Shown here one piece after another: positions 49,539 through 57,420 of a stretch of 64,000 nt of DNA. A model generated the notes under the pieces. That model did not search any database and was not told where the DNA came from. It was given only the letters and a program-made list of their open reading frames with translations. Each line of letters begins with the position of its first letter. Position 1 is the stretch's first letter. A program made the position numbers and the translations under genes. Source of the stretch: Streptomyces dioscori. GTDB lineage: Bacteria; Actinomycetota; Actinomycetes; Streptomycetales; Streptomycetaceae. The stretch is from positions 1 through 64,000 of the forward strand of contig NZ_KZ679047.1 of NCBI RefSeq assembly GCF_003024195.1. The letters run 5' to 3'.

Positions 49539-51092
49539 ATGGACGAGTTGGTACCCGGCGGCAATCTGCCCCTGCCCGGCGGCGCCCTGACCCTCACGGT
49601 GCCCGGCCCGTTCGACGTGTCGGCGCTCGTCACCGACGACGGCGGCAAGGTGCGCGGGGACGGCGACTTCGTCTTCTACAACCAGCCCGCCGCCCCCGGC
49701 GCGCGGCTGAGCGGGCAGACCCTCACGGTCGATCCGGCCGCGCTGCGGGCGGGGGCGAGCCGCGTCACCGTCGTCGTCAGTCCCGCTGAACCGGGCACCC
49801 CGCTGGGACGGCTGCCCGCCCCGACCCTGCGGGTCACCGGACCCGGCGGCCGGCTCCTCGCCCGTTTCACACCGTCGCGTCCGCAGCGGGAGACCGTGCT
49901 GCTGCTCGCGGAGATCTACCGCCGCGGGACCACCTGGAAGCTGCGCGCACTGGGCCAGGGATACGCCGACGGTCTGGCCGGAATCGCCCGGGACTTCGGC
50001 GTAGAAGTCGCCGAGGACACCGACACGGGTCCGGGCCCGGGCCCGGGCCTCGGCACGGGAGCCGGCACCGGTTCCGGAGCCCTCCATGGCCCCGGCTCCA
50101 CGCACCGCCCCCGTGCCGGCCACGGATCGGCCCCCGACCCCAGGACCTCCGGACTCACAGCCGCCGGGACGGCGGTCGGCCGTCCCGGGGCCGGTGGTCC
50201 CGCGGCTGGTGGTCCCGCGGCTGGTCGGCGGCCCACCGGCGCCGGTTCCCCGGGCGCCGGGGCCACCGGGGCCACCGGGACCACCGGGGCCACCGGGGCC
50301 ACCGGGGCCAGTCCCCTCGCGGACGGCTTCCTCGCGCTCGTGAACTCCGCCCGCGCCGCCGTGGGTTCCCCGGCCGTCGTGCTCGACTCGCGGCTGACCG
50401 CCGCGGCGCGGGCGCATGCCGCGGACATGGCGGCGCGTGGGCGTCTCGGGTCGGAGGGGGCGGACGGGCTGTCCGTGCACCAGCGCGTGACCTCCGCGGG
50501 CTACGCGTATCTGACCGTCGGCGAGCATCTCGTCTCCGGGCCGCGCGACGCGGCGGAGTTCGTGGAGTACTGCCTCTCGGGCGACCGGACCCGGCGGACG
50601 GTCCAGGACCCGGCGTTCACCGGGGCCGGGGTGGCCTGCGTGCCCGACAGCCGGTCCGGCACGCTCTACTGGACGGCGCTGTGGGCCAGTCCCCTGACCC
50701 CGGGCACGCTGGCGCGGACCGCCGCCGAGGTCCGCGCGCTCACCAATGCCGAGCGGGCCGCGGCCGGTCTGCCTCCGCTGGCCGAGGACCCCCTGCTCAC
50801 TCGGGCGGCGCAGGCGCACAGCGCGGACATGGTGGCGCGCGCGTTCTACTCCCACACGGCCCCCGACGGCAGCGAGCCCTGGGACCGGGCCGCCGCCGCG
50901 GGCAGCCCCCGCCGCACCATCGGCGAGAACATCGCCTGCGGCCAGCGCTCCCCCGCCGAGGTCGTACGCGGCTGGATGGACAGCCCCGGCCATCGCGCCA
51001 ACATCCTCAAGCCCGCCTTCACCCATCTGGGCGTCGGTTTCGCGGGCGGCGGCCCGGCGGGCACGTACTGGACGCAGCTCTTCGGCGCCTGA
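49539..51092 (+). CDS. TerD domain-collagen-like linker-two CAP domains fusion
   Basis: A 517-aa protein. Residues 1-165 are TerD-like: the Ca-binding region TDDGGKVRGDGDFVFYNQP and the terminal KLRALGQGYADGLAGIARDF are clear, although the usual N-terminal strands are shortened. Residues about 166-257 form a Gly/Pro/Ala linker ending in collagen-like Gly-x-Thr/Ala triplets. CAP domain 1 (about 258-390) has lost the usual SHxDPDG motif. CAP domain 2 (about 398-517) is canonical: FYSHTAPDGSEPWD, IGENIACG and MDSPGHRANIL. No signal peptide is present, unusual for CAP proteins. Alone after a palindromic terminator. Confidence 0.83.
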   Translation: MDELVPGGNLPLPGGALTLTVPGPFDVSALVTDDGGKVRGDGDFVFYNQPAAPGARLSGQTLTVDPAALRAGASRVTVVVSPAEPGTPLGRLPAPTLRVTGPGGRLLARFTPSRPQRETVLLLAEIYRRGTTWKLRALGQGYADGLAGIARDFGVEVAEDTDTGPGPGPGLGTGAGTGSGALHGPGSTHRPRAGHGSAPDPRTSGLTAAGTAVGRPGAGGPAAGGPAAGRRPTGAGSPGAGATGATGTTGATGATGASPLADGFLALVNSARAAVGSPAVVLDSRLTAAARAHAADMAARGRLGSEGADGLSVHQRVTSAGYAYLTVGEHLVSGPRDAAEFVEYCLSGDRTRRTVQDPAFTGAGVACVPDSRSGTLYWTALWASPLTPGTLARTAAEVRALTNAERAAAGLPPLAEDPLLTRAAQAHSADMVARAFYSHTAPDGSEPWDRAAAAGSPRRTIGENIACGQRSPAEVVRGWMDSPGHRANILKPAFTHLGVGFAGGGPAGTYWTQLFGA

Positions 51093-51257
51093 CCCCGGCC
51101 ATCCGGCCACCTCCTCATCCGCGTTACATCGCCGCAGGTCAGCGGCGTACTAACGATGATGACAACGGTCACCGATGCAGCCTTTGCCGATCTCCGCGAG
51201 GTGCGCTTCACTGCGGGTGTCGGACACCCGTCGGACACCGCAACGAGGGGGACTCTC

Positions 51258-52262
51258 ATGAGCGCGCACCACGGCCACGAGCACGGGTCGGGCGGGCACG
51301 CGGGGCACTCGCACGGGGTGACCGCGGACGCGGACCGCCGCTGGCTCGCGATCGCGCTGACACTGATCGCGACGTTCATGGCGGTCGAGGTCGTCATCGG
51401 TGTCGTCGCCCAGTCGCTCGCGCTCATCTCCGACGCCGCGCACATGCTCACCGACGCCGTCTCCATCGTGCTGGCCCTGATCGCGATGCGGCTCGCCGAG
51501 CGGCCGGCCCGCGGCGGCTTCACGTACGGCCTGAAGCGGGCCGAGATCCTCTCCGCCCAGGCCAACGGGCTGACGCTGCTGCTGCTCGGGGCCTGGCTCG
51601 CGTACGAGGCGGTGCGGCGGCTGTTCGATCCGCCGGCGGTCGAGGGCGGGCTGATGTTCTACACGGCGCTCGCGGGCATCGCGGTGAACGTCGCCGCGGC
51701 CTGGTGCATCTCGAAGGCCAACCGCACCTCGCTGAACGTCGAGGGCGCCTACCAGCACATACTCAACGACCTGTTCGCGTTCATCGGTACCGCGATCGCG
51801 GGCCTGGTGGTCCTGCTGACCGGCTTCGCCCGCGCCGACGCCATCGCCACCCTGGTCGTGGTGGCCCTGATGTTCAAGGCGGGCTACGCGCTCGTACGGG
51901 AGTCGGGGCGGATCTTCCTGGAGGCGGCGCCCGCGCATCTCGACCCGGACGTCATCGGGGACCGGCTGGCCGCGCACTCCTCGGTCGCCGAGGTGCACGA
52001 CCTGCACGTATGGACGATCACGTCGGGGACGCCCGCACTGTCCGCGCACGTCCTGGTGGAACCCGTCGCGGACTGCCACACCGTGCGCCGGGACCTGGAG
52101 AAGATCCTGCAGTGCGACTACGGCGTCAGCCACACCACCCTCCAGGTCGACCACGCCCCCGAGAACGTCCTCGACGTCCGCACCGGCGGCGGCCCCGCCG
52201 ACGACACGCACTGCGAGGCCGCGCACGGCCCGGTGCACCGGGACGAACCACACCTGCACTGA
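51258..52262 (+). CDS. Cation diffusion facilitator (Zn/Co-type exporter)
   Basis: A 334-aa inner-membrane H+/divalent-metal antiporter. The cytoplasmic N-terminus is His-rich (HHGHEHGSGGHAGHSHG). Six hydrophobic segments follow, with the metal site H62-x3-D66 in DAAHMLTDAV on TM2 and HILND on TM5, then a ferredoxin-like C-terminal domain and a His-rich end. This is the CzcD/ZitB pattern. ATG 51258 has GAGGGGGA upstream; an in-frame ATG 51156 would add a 34-residue extension not typical of the family. No metal-responsive regulator is adjacent. Confidence 0.87.
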   Translation: MSAHHGHEHGSGGHAGHSHGVTADADRRWLAIALTLIATFMAVEVVIGVVAQSLALISDAAHMLTDAVSIVLALIAMRLAERPARGGFTYGLKRAEILSAQANGLTLLLLGAWLAYEAVRRLFDPPAVEGGLMFYTALAGIAVNVAAAWCISKANRTSLNVEGAYQHILNDLFAFIGTAIAGLVVLLTGFARADAIATLVVVALMFKAGYALVRESGRIFLEAAPAHLDPDVIGDRLAAHSSVAEVHDLHVWTITSGTPALSAHVLVEPVADCHTVRRDLEKILQCDYGVSHTTLQVDHAPENVLDVRTGGGPADDTHCEAAHGPVHRDEPHLH

Positions 52263-52276
52263 GGCCCCGGGGAAGT

Positions 52277-52295
52277 GATTCGCCGAGGGCAGAAC
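52277..52295. promoter_or_regulatory. PopR/ClgR-like box upstream of popR
   Basis: GATTCGCCGAGGGCAGAAC, 45 bp before the popR-like start, is 17/19 identical to 54150-54168 upstream of the clpP genes. Its right half GGCAGAA equals the half-site I recall for S. lividans PopR (TTCTGCC-N3-GGCAGAA); the left half is weaker. Confidence 0.65.
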
Positions 52296-52339
52296 GCGGC
52301 GGGGTGCCCGAAACGGGCCGGACTTCCTAGGGTGGAGAC

Positions 52340-52765
52340 GTGAGCAGCCACGCGTCGAACCGAGCCCGCGTCATTCCCCTGCGACCCGTCCCGGCCGAGC
52401 CGATCGAGTCGGCGGCGCCTTCGGAGCCGGCCGGACCGGCGCCCAGGGAGCCGTTGTGGCGGGACGTCGTGGGTGAGGTCCTGCGGCGGGAGCGGCTCGC
52501 GCAGGAGCGGACGCTCAAGGAGGTCGCCGAGGCGGCCCGGATCTCGATGCCGTACCTCTCCGAGCTGGAGCGCGGCCGCAAGGAGGCCTCGTCCGAGGTC
52601 CTCGCGGCCGCCGCGCACGCCCTCGGACTCGGCCTCGCCGATCTGCTCGCCCTGTCGCACCGCCGCCTCGTGCGCCAGGAGCGGCCCACTCCCCTCAGGT
52701 CACGTACGGCGCCCCGTCGCACGGAGGCGACCTCCCGGTACGGCGAGGTCCGTCTCGCCGCCTGA
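52340..52765 (+). CDS. popR: PopR/ClgR-like XRE regulator of clpP genes
   Basis: A 141-aa DNA-binding activator. The HTH (about 47-105) reads TLKEVAEAARISMPYLSELE and is typical of ClgR/PopR. The protein ends in -VRLAA; in S. lividans PopR the two C-terminal alanines make it a Clp substrate, giving a feedback loop. It is convergent with two clpP genes, 33 bp between stops, and the same 19-bp motif lies upstream of itself and of the clpP pair, supporting PopR over the general regulator ClgR. GTG 52340 follows GGTGGAG. Confidence 0.82.
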   Translation: MSSHASNRARVIPLRPVPAEPIESAAPSEPAGPAPREPLWRDVVGEVLRRERLAQERTLKEVAEAARISMPYLSELERGRKEASSEVLAAAAHALGLGLADLLALSHRRLVRQERPTPLRSRTAPRRTEATSRYGEVRLAA

Positions 52766-52798
52766 CGCGCGGAACGGGCCTGCGTCTCCCTCAGGCCC

Positions 52799-53407
52799 TC
52801 AGGCGGCGACCGCGGTCAGCCGCCGGCTCAGCACCTCGTCGGCGAGCCCGTACGCCACCGCCTCGTGCGCGGTGAAGACCTTGTCGCGGTCCATGTCGGC
52901 GCGCAGGGTCTCGACGGAGTGGTGGGTGTGCAGGGAGAGGACCTCCTCCACCTGGGAGCGGATCCGGATCATCTCCTTGGCCTGGAGGCCCAGGTCGGAG
53001 ACGGTGCCCCGCGCACCGCCGCTCGCGGGCTGCCCGAGCAGCACCCGCGCGTGCTCCAGGATGAAGCGCCGCCCGGGGTCCCCGCCCGCCAGGAGCACCG
53101 CCGCGGTCGAGGCGGCCTGGCCGACGCAGAACGTCGAGACGGGCGCGCCGACGAAGCTCATCGTGTCGTAGATCGCCATCAGCGAGGTGAACGAGCCACC
53201 CGGTGAGTTGAGGTAGATGGCGATCTCCTGTTCGGGGGCCGCCGACTCCAGGTGGAGCAGTTGGGCGATGACGACGTTGGCCACGCCGTCGTCGATCTCG
53301 GTGCCGAGGAAGATGATCCGCTCGGAGAGCAGCTTGCTGTAGACGTCGTACGCGCGCTCGCCCTGCGGGGTGCGCTCGACGACGTTCGGGATCGTGTACG
53401 AGCTCAT
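52799..53407 (-). CDS. clpP4: ClpP-like subunit lacking the catalytic histidine (clpP4 position)
   Basis: A 202-aa ClpP-fold protein. The catalytic Ser is kept (S100 in VGQAASTAAVL) and an Asp lies in DMDRDKVFT, but at the His position, exactly 25 residues after Ser as in E. coli ClpP, the sequence is RVLLGQPASGG with Gly125 instead of the HQP histidine. Hydrolysis by this subunit alone is therefore unlikely. It starts 1 bp after the upstream clpP stop, so the two are coupled and probably form a mixed tetradecamer. Second in the clpP3-clpP4-like operon. Confidence 0.86.
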   Translation of the reverse strand: MSSYTIPNVVERTPQGERAYDVYSKLLSERIIFLGTEIDDGVANVVIAQLLHLESAAPEQEIAIYLNSPGGSFTSLMAIYDTMSFVGAPVSTFCVGQAASTAAVLLAGGDPGRRFILEHARVLLGQPASGGARGTVSDLGLQAKEMIRIRSQVEEVLSLHTHHSVETLRADMDRDKVFTAHEAVAYGLADEVLSRRLTAVAA

Positions 53408-53408
53408 G

Positions 53409-54056
53409 TCAGAGTCCCATCCGTCGCTTCGAGGAGGCCGGGCGGACGTCGTCGAGCGACTCCACGACCCGGTCGACCATGCCGTACTCCCTGGCCTGTT
53501 CGGCCGTGAACCAGCGGTCGCGGTCACCGTCGCGGGAGATCGTCTCCGCGCTCTGGCCGGTGTGCTCGGCGGTGATGCGCTCGATGGTCTCCTTGGTGAA
53601 CTGGAGGTTCTCGGCCTGGATGGCGATGTCGGCGGTGGTGCCGCCGATGCCCGCCGAGGGCTGGTGCATCATGATGCGCGCGTTCGGGAGCGCGTAGCGC
53701 TTGCCGGGGGTGCCCACGGTGAGCAGGAACTGCCCCATGCTCGCGGCGAAGCCCATGGCCAGGGTCGCCACGTCGTTGGGGATGAGCCGCATGGTGTCGT
53801 AGATCGCGAGTCCCGCGTGGACGGAGCCGCCGGGGCTGTTGACGTAGAGGCCGATGTCGGTGCGGGGGTCCTCGGCGGAGAGCAGGAGCAGTTGCGCGCA
53901 GATCCGGTTGGCGGAGACCTCGTCGACCTGGGTGCCGAGGAAGATGATGCGCTGGTTGAGGAGTTGGGCGGCGAGGTGGTCGTCGAACCGTGACGGAGGG
54001 GTGTCCCCCTCCTCGGCCCGCGGCCCTCGGTGGAATCCGGTGCTGCTGAGTGCCAT
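53409..54056 (-). CDS. clpP3: ATP-dependent Clp protease proteolytic subunit (clpP3 position)
   Basis: A 215-aa serine peptidase subunit with an intact triad: S106 in MGFAASMGQFL, H131 in RIMMHQPSAG and Asp in DGDRDRWFT. About 25 polar N-terminal residues precede the core and may be a processed propeptide. First gene of a tightly coupled pair whose second member lacks the active-site His. The motif at 54150-54168, about 95 bp upstream, and the convergent popR-like gene point to PopR-type control, by which clpP3P4 is induced when ClpP1P2 is impaired. Confidence 0.9.
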   Translation of the reverse strand: MALSSTGFHRGPRAEEGDTPPSRFDDHLAAQLLNQRIIFLGTQVDEVSANRICAQLLLLSAEDPRTDIGLYVNSPGGSVHAGLAIYDTMRLIPNDVATLAMGFAASMGQFLLTVGTPGKRYALPNARIMMHQPSAGIGGTTADIAIQAENLQFTKETIERITAEHTGQSAETISRDGDRDRWFTAEQAREYGMVDRVVESLDDVRPASSKRRMGL

Positions 54057-54149
54057 CGCTCCTCCTGGTGGTGGCGCGGCCCGGTGTGCCGCGGTGCCTC
54101 CACCCTCGGTCCGCCGTCGGCGGCGCGGAAGGAATCTCGGCCCTCAGCA

Positions 54150-54168
54150 GATTCGCCGACGGCAGAGC
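54150..54168. promoter_or_regulatory. PopR/ClgR-like box upstream of the clpP pair
   Basis: GATTCGCCGACGGCAGAGC, 94 bp upstream of the minus-strand clpP3-like start, 17/19 identical to the copy before popR. The shared core ATTCGCCGA-GGCAGA is the candidate operator of this regulon. Confidence 0.65.
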
Positions 54169-54231
54169 GCAGCGGGAGAACGCACCGGGTCGCACGGCGG
54201 AGCGTGGGCCGTCACTTGGTCACGGTGGGCG

Positions 54232-55035
54232 TCACTTGGTCACCACCAGCGAGAACTCGTACAGGTCGCCCCGGCACAGCGATTCGCCGTACTCGACGAC
54301 GTGGCCCGTCCCGTCGAACGCCGTGCGCCTGACCAGCAGCGCGGCGGAGCCCTCCTTGACGCCGAGCAGCCGGGCCTGGCGGCCGGTGACGTTCACCGCG
54401 CGGATCTGCTGGGTGGCCCTGACGACCCGGACGCCCTGGGTGTTCTGCAAGGCTTCCGAGAGTGAGCCCGTGAGCAGGGACTCGTCGAGGTCGGGGAAGC
54501 GTTCGGCGGAGAGGTGGACGGTCTCCAGGCAGATGGGGAAGCCGTCGCCGAGACGCAGGCGTTCGATGCGGTGGAGCGTGGTGCCGGGGTCGACGCCCAG
54601 GGCCGTGGCGTGGTGCAGGTCGGCCTCCACCAGTTCCGCGGCGAGGAGTTCGGCGCTGGGCCGGTAGCCGCGCGAGCGCAGGTCCTCGGAGAACGAGGTG
54701 AGCGTCGACGTCTTGGTGACGTGGGGGTGGGAGACGAACGTTCCCACCCCCCGCACGCTGCGGATGAGGCCGTCCTCGCGGAGGGCCTGGAGCGCGCGCC
54801 GGGCGGTCGCCCGGCTGACGTCGTACCGCTCGGCGAGCCGCCGTTCGGTGGGCAGCGCCTCGTCCGGGCGCATCCGGGCGATGTCGGCCTGGAGCCGCCG
54901 CCGCAGCGCCTCGTGCTTGAAGGAGTCCGCCTCGAAGGAGCCCGTGCCGAAGGGATCCGTTTCGGGGGAGTCCGTCTTGAGGGAGTCCGTCTCCGGGCCG
55001 TCGTCCGAGCGCCTGTCCTCGACCGTCACATTCAC
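54232..55035 (-). CDS. GntR/HutC family repressor
   Basis: A 267-aa regulator. The winged HTH (about 62-105) has ALPTERRLAERYDVSRATAR and LREDGLIRSVRGVGTFV, and a UTRA ligand domain follows (about 115-265, ending GDLYEFSLVVTK). The first 40 residues are an odd pentapeptide-repeat region from a 15-bp tandem repeat. The ATG overlaps the GH89 stop by 4 bp, so it is cotranscribed with the glycosidase. A 20-bp-period direct repeat (CGTCACTTGGTCAC at 54210 and 54230) duplicates the stop-codon region. Ligand probably an amino sugar, by context. Confidence 0.87.
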   Translation of the reverse strand: MNVTVEDRRSDDGPETDSLKTDSPETDPFGTGSFEADSFKHEALRRRLQADIARMRPDEALPTERRLAERYDVSRATARRALQALREDGLIRSVRGVGTFVSHPHVTKTSTLTSFSEDLRSRGYRPSAELLAAELVEADLHHATALGVDPGTTLHRIERLRLGDGFPICLETVHLSAERFPDLDESLLTGSLSEALQNTQGVRVVRATQQIRAVNVTGRQARLLGVKEGSAALLVRRTAFDGTGHVVEYGESLCRGDLYEFSLVVTK

Positions 55036-57227
55036 TCCGCGGTTCGCGCCTGTCCGCCATCTCCGCCCCCTCGAAGGACGCGGTAGCGGGGCATCAGAGT
55101 ACGCACCACGTCAAGGGTCGTTCCCGCGGTGTCCGCCTCCGGTGGCGTCGGCCCGCTCCGGCCGGCCACCCACCGCTCCTCCTGAGCGAGCAGGGAAGCC
55201 TCGAACTCCTTTGCCCGGTAAGGGTTTCCGGTCTCCAGCGCCCGCGCGATGTGCTCGTACCAGCTGCGCCAGCGGGGCAGGTGGAACGTGCCGACCAGGC
55301 CGGCCCAGTGGCGGCCCGAGTAGTCGTGCAGCTTGCTGTGGGGGTGACCCCAGAGGGTGAGCAGGCGGCGCGCGTCGGTCTCGTACAGGTCGGCCTCGGC
55401 CGGGGTGGTGGCCCAGGCGCGGGCGTCGGCCAGCCAGGCGTCGAGCCGGTGTTCGGGGCGGGTGGCCAGCAGGGTGTCCAGGTCCTCGATGGTGGTGAGC
55501 AGTGCGCGGGCGGCCCGGTGGAAGCCTTCGGCGTCCCGTGCGAGGGCCGCGTCCGCCGCCCGCCACTGCCGCTCGCACGCCGCGTGGGTGAGCACCTGCG
55601 CGGTGACGTCGCACAGGTCCCGGCCGAGCGGCCCGGCGCTGTCCTCCTGGCTCGTTTCGTCGGCCAGGAGCTCCCAGGCCTCGGCCAGCGCCGGTGGTAC
55701 GTCGGGCGACGGGGGGTCGGCCAGGTGCACCGGCAGTTCGTGCCGCAGATCGCCCTCCAGCGTGGGCCGGCCGATGATCACCGAGCCGGGCGGCCCTGGC
55801 CCGTCGGACGCGTAGACACTGTCGTGCAGCAGGTCCCAGGCCCGCAGCAGCCCGGGAGTCGTCCGCCCGTACCGGGCCCGCGTCCAGGTCTCCAGCCATG
55901 CCTGTACGTCGTCGACGGCGCCCTGCCAGGCGACGTCGGCCAGCAGCTCGTACAGGACCGGGTCGGCGCCGAAGGCTTCCATGCTCGCGCCGATGCCGGA
56001 CAGTGAGCCGCCGCGTGCGTCGGCGTGCGCGCGGGCGGGGCCTGTGGCGATCTCGTCCAGTTTTCCGTAGAGGCCGGGCCGGCCGCCGAGGCTGTGGAGC
56101 ATGCACCACACCCAGGGCTTCTTGCGGTAGCCGTCGGTGCGCCGCCAGACCGGCCGGTGTTCGGCCCACAGGTCGAGGATCAGCATGCCGTCGTCGGGGA
56201 TGGCGTCCAGGAAAGCCGCGGTGCGCTCCGGTGTCCAGTAGCGGGCGCGGTAGGAGAACGGCCAGGCCTGGAGCACCCAGGTGGCCCGCTCGTCCACCGC
56301 GGTCATCACGCCGTGCACCGCCCGTGCGACCTGGGCGAGGGCGGCGGGGTCGGTCACCGGTGGGGTCGTCTCGATGAACGGGTCGGCGGCGTAGAGGTGG
56401 TCGGTGCCGAACAGCCGGGTCTGCTCGGTCAGGAGGGTGGTGCCGAACTCCTCGAAGAGCGGGTCGCGCGGGTCCAGCATGCCGACCTCGAAGTCCCACC
56501 AGGGCAGGGTCGTCGACCGGGCGCCCCGGCTCGCGATCAGCTCCTTGGGGACGTGCCCGGAGAAGCCCTGGAGGACGGGCCGCATGCCGAGGGCGCGTTC
56601 CCGGTCGAGGATGCGGCGGCCGAGGTCGATGTGTCCGTCGATCCAGCTCTGCGGGAGCGGACCGGGCCAGCCGTCGAGGGACGCGAGCCAGTTCCACGGC
56701 AGGTAGGCCGGTCCGCCGAGGAAGCTCCGCGCGGTCTCGTCGTCGAGGCCGGTGTTCATGAGGGCGCGTTGCCAGGCCGCTTCCAGGCCGGTCATCGCGA
56801 GCGGGGTGGTCACGCCGTGCAGCGCCATCCAGTCGATGTGGCGCTCCCAGCGCGCCCAGTCCCAGTACGCGGTGGTGTAGCCGAAGGTGCAGACGTTGAA
56901 GTGGTAGCGGTGCGGGTGGGGGGAGGTCGTGCGGGGTGTCGTGCCGGTGCGCGGCAGCCGGTCGGGGAGGCGGGGAACAGGGGCGTCCCAGGTGATCTGC
57001 GTGCCGCACACGGTCCGCAGGTACCAGCGCAGCGCCGAGGCGACCGCGACCCCGCTGGACCCGCGCAGGGCCACTCCCCCGGGCCCGGCGTCGACCTCGT
57101 ACCAGTCGGGGCCGGCGCCCCCGGGGATCACTTCGGCGGTGAACTCCGCGGCCCGGTCCCCCAGGAGGCGGCGCAGCAGTTGCCGGGCTGCCGGGGTTCC
57201 CGTGCCCGCTTCCTCGGGAGGTGTCAT
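55032..57227 (-). CDS. Cytosolic GH89 alpha-N-acetylglucosaminidase
   Basis: A 731-aa NAGLU-type enzyme that removes terminal alpha-linked GlcNAc. An N-terminal alpha/beta domain (about 1-100) precedes the barrel (FNVCTFGYTTAYWDW, GVTTPLAMTG, YAADPFIE) and an all-helical C-terminus. The catalytic glutamates align with human E316/E446: E286 in DPFIETTPP and E417 in GIGASMEAFG, 131 apart. The MTPPEE start at 57227 carries no signal peptide, so it works on imported oligosaccharides. The longer frame to 57290 lacks a ribosome-binding site. First gene of a GH89-gntR operon divergent from SIS and ABC genes. Confidence 0.88.
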   Translation of the reverse strand: MTPPEEAGTGTPAARQLLRRLLGDRAAEFTAEVIPGGAGPDWYEVDAGPGGVALRGSSGVAVASALRWYLRTVCGTQITWDAPVPRLPDRLPRTGTTPRTTSPHPHRYHFNVCTFGYTTAYWDWARWERHIDWMALHGVTTPLAMTGLEAAWQRALMNTGLDDETARSFLGGPAYLPWNWLASLDGWPGPLPQSWIDGHIDLGRRILDRERALGMRPVLQGFSGHVPKELIASRGARSTTLPWWDFEVGMLDPRDPLFEEFGTTLLTEQTRLFGTDHLYAADPFIETTPPVTDPAALAQVARAVHGVMTAVDERATWVLQAWPFSYRARYWTPERTAAFLDAIPDDGMLILDLWAEHRPVWRRTDGYRKKPWVWCMLHSLGGRPGLYGKLDEIATGPARAHADARGGSLSGIGASMEAFGADPVLYELLADVAWQGAVDDVQAWLETWTRARYGRTTPGLLRAWDLLHDSVYASDGPGPPGSVIIGRPTLEGDLRHELPVHLADPPSPDVPPALAEAWELLADETSQEDSAGPLGRDLCDVTAQVLTHAACERQWRAADAALARDAEGFHRAARALLTTIEDLDTLLATRPEHRLDAWLADARAWATTPAEADLYETDARRLLTLWGHPHSKLHDYSGRHWAGLVGTFHLPRWRSWYEHIARALETGNPYRAKEFEASLLAQEERWVAGRSGPTPPEADTAGTTLDVVRTLMPRYRVLRGGGDGGQARTAE

Positions 57228-57250
57228 CGTCCGGACCACTCCTGTGAGTC

Positions 57251-57374
57251 GTGGTACGTACCACAGAACTCTCGAAGCTAGCCGTGCCACTCGGGGCGGT
57301 CAAGGAAGTCGACCGGAAAGAGGGCCGGTTGGTCGCAGGGCTGGGCATCAACCTGCCCCTCTGGTACGGTCCAC
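57251..57374. promoter_or_regulatory. Two GntR operator candidates in the GH89/SIS divergent promoter
   Basis: GTGGTACGTACCAC (57251-57264) is a perfect 14-bp palindrome 24 bp upstream of GH89. CTGGTACGGTCCAC (57361-57374) is a similar copy (11/13 over TGGTACGTACCAC) 47 bp upstream of the SIS gene. One near each divergent start suggests coordinate repression by the GntR protein. Confidence 0.75.
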
Positions 57375-57420
57375 AGCCACATCAGCGGCTCCGTTCGACA
57401 CCTCAGGTGGCCTCGACACG

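Noticed and set aside
51156..51257. N-terminal extension of the CDF transporter from ATG 51156
   Set aside because: The 34 extra residues are not typical of the family. ATG 51258 has a strong GAGGGGGA site and begins the usual His-rich N-terminus.
57251..57374. DasR binding sites
   Set aside because: The half-site TGG is right, but the centre TACGTA differs from the TCTAGA-type centre of DasR. A dedicated GntR operator is more likely.
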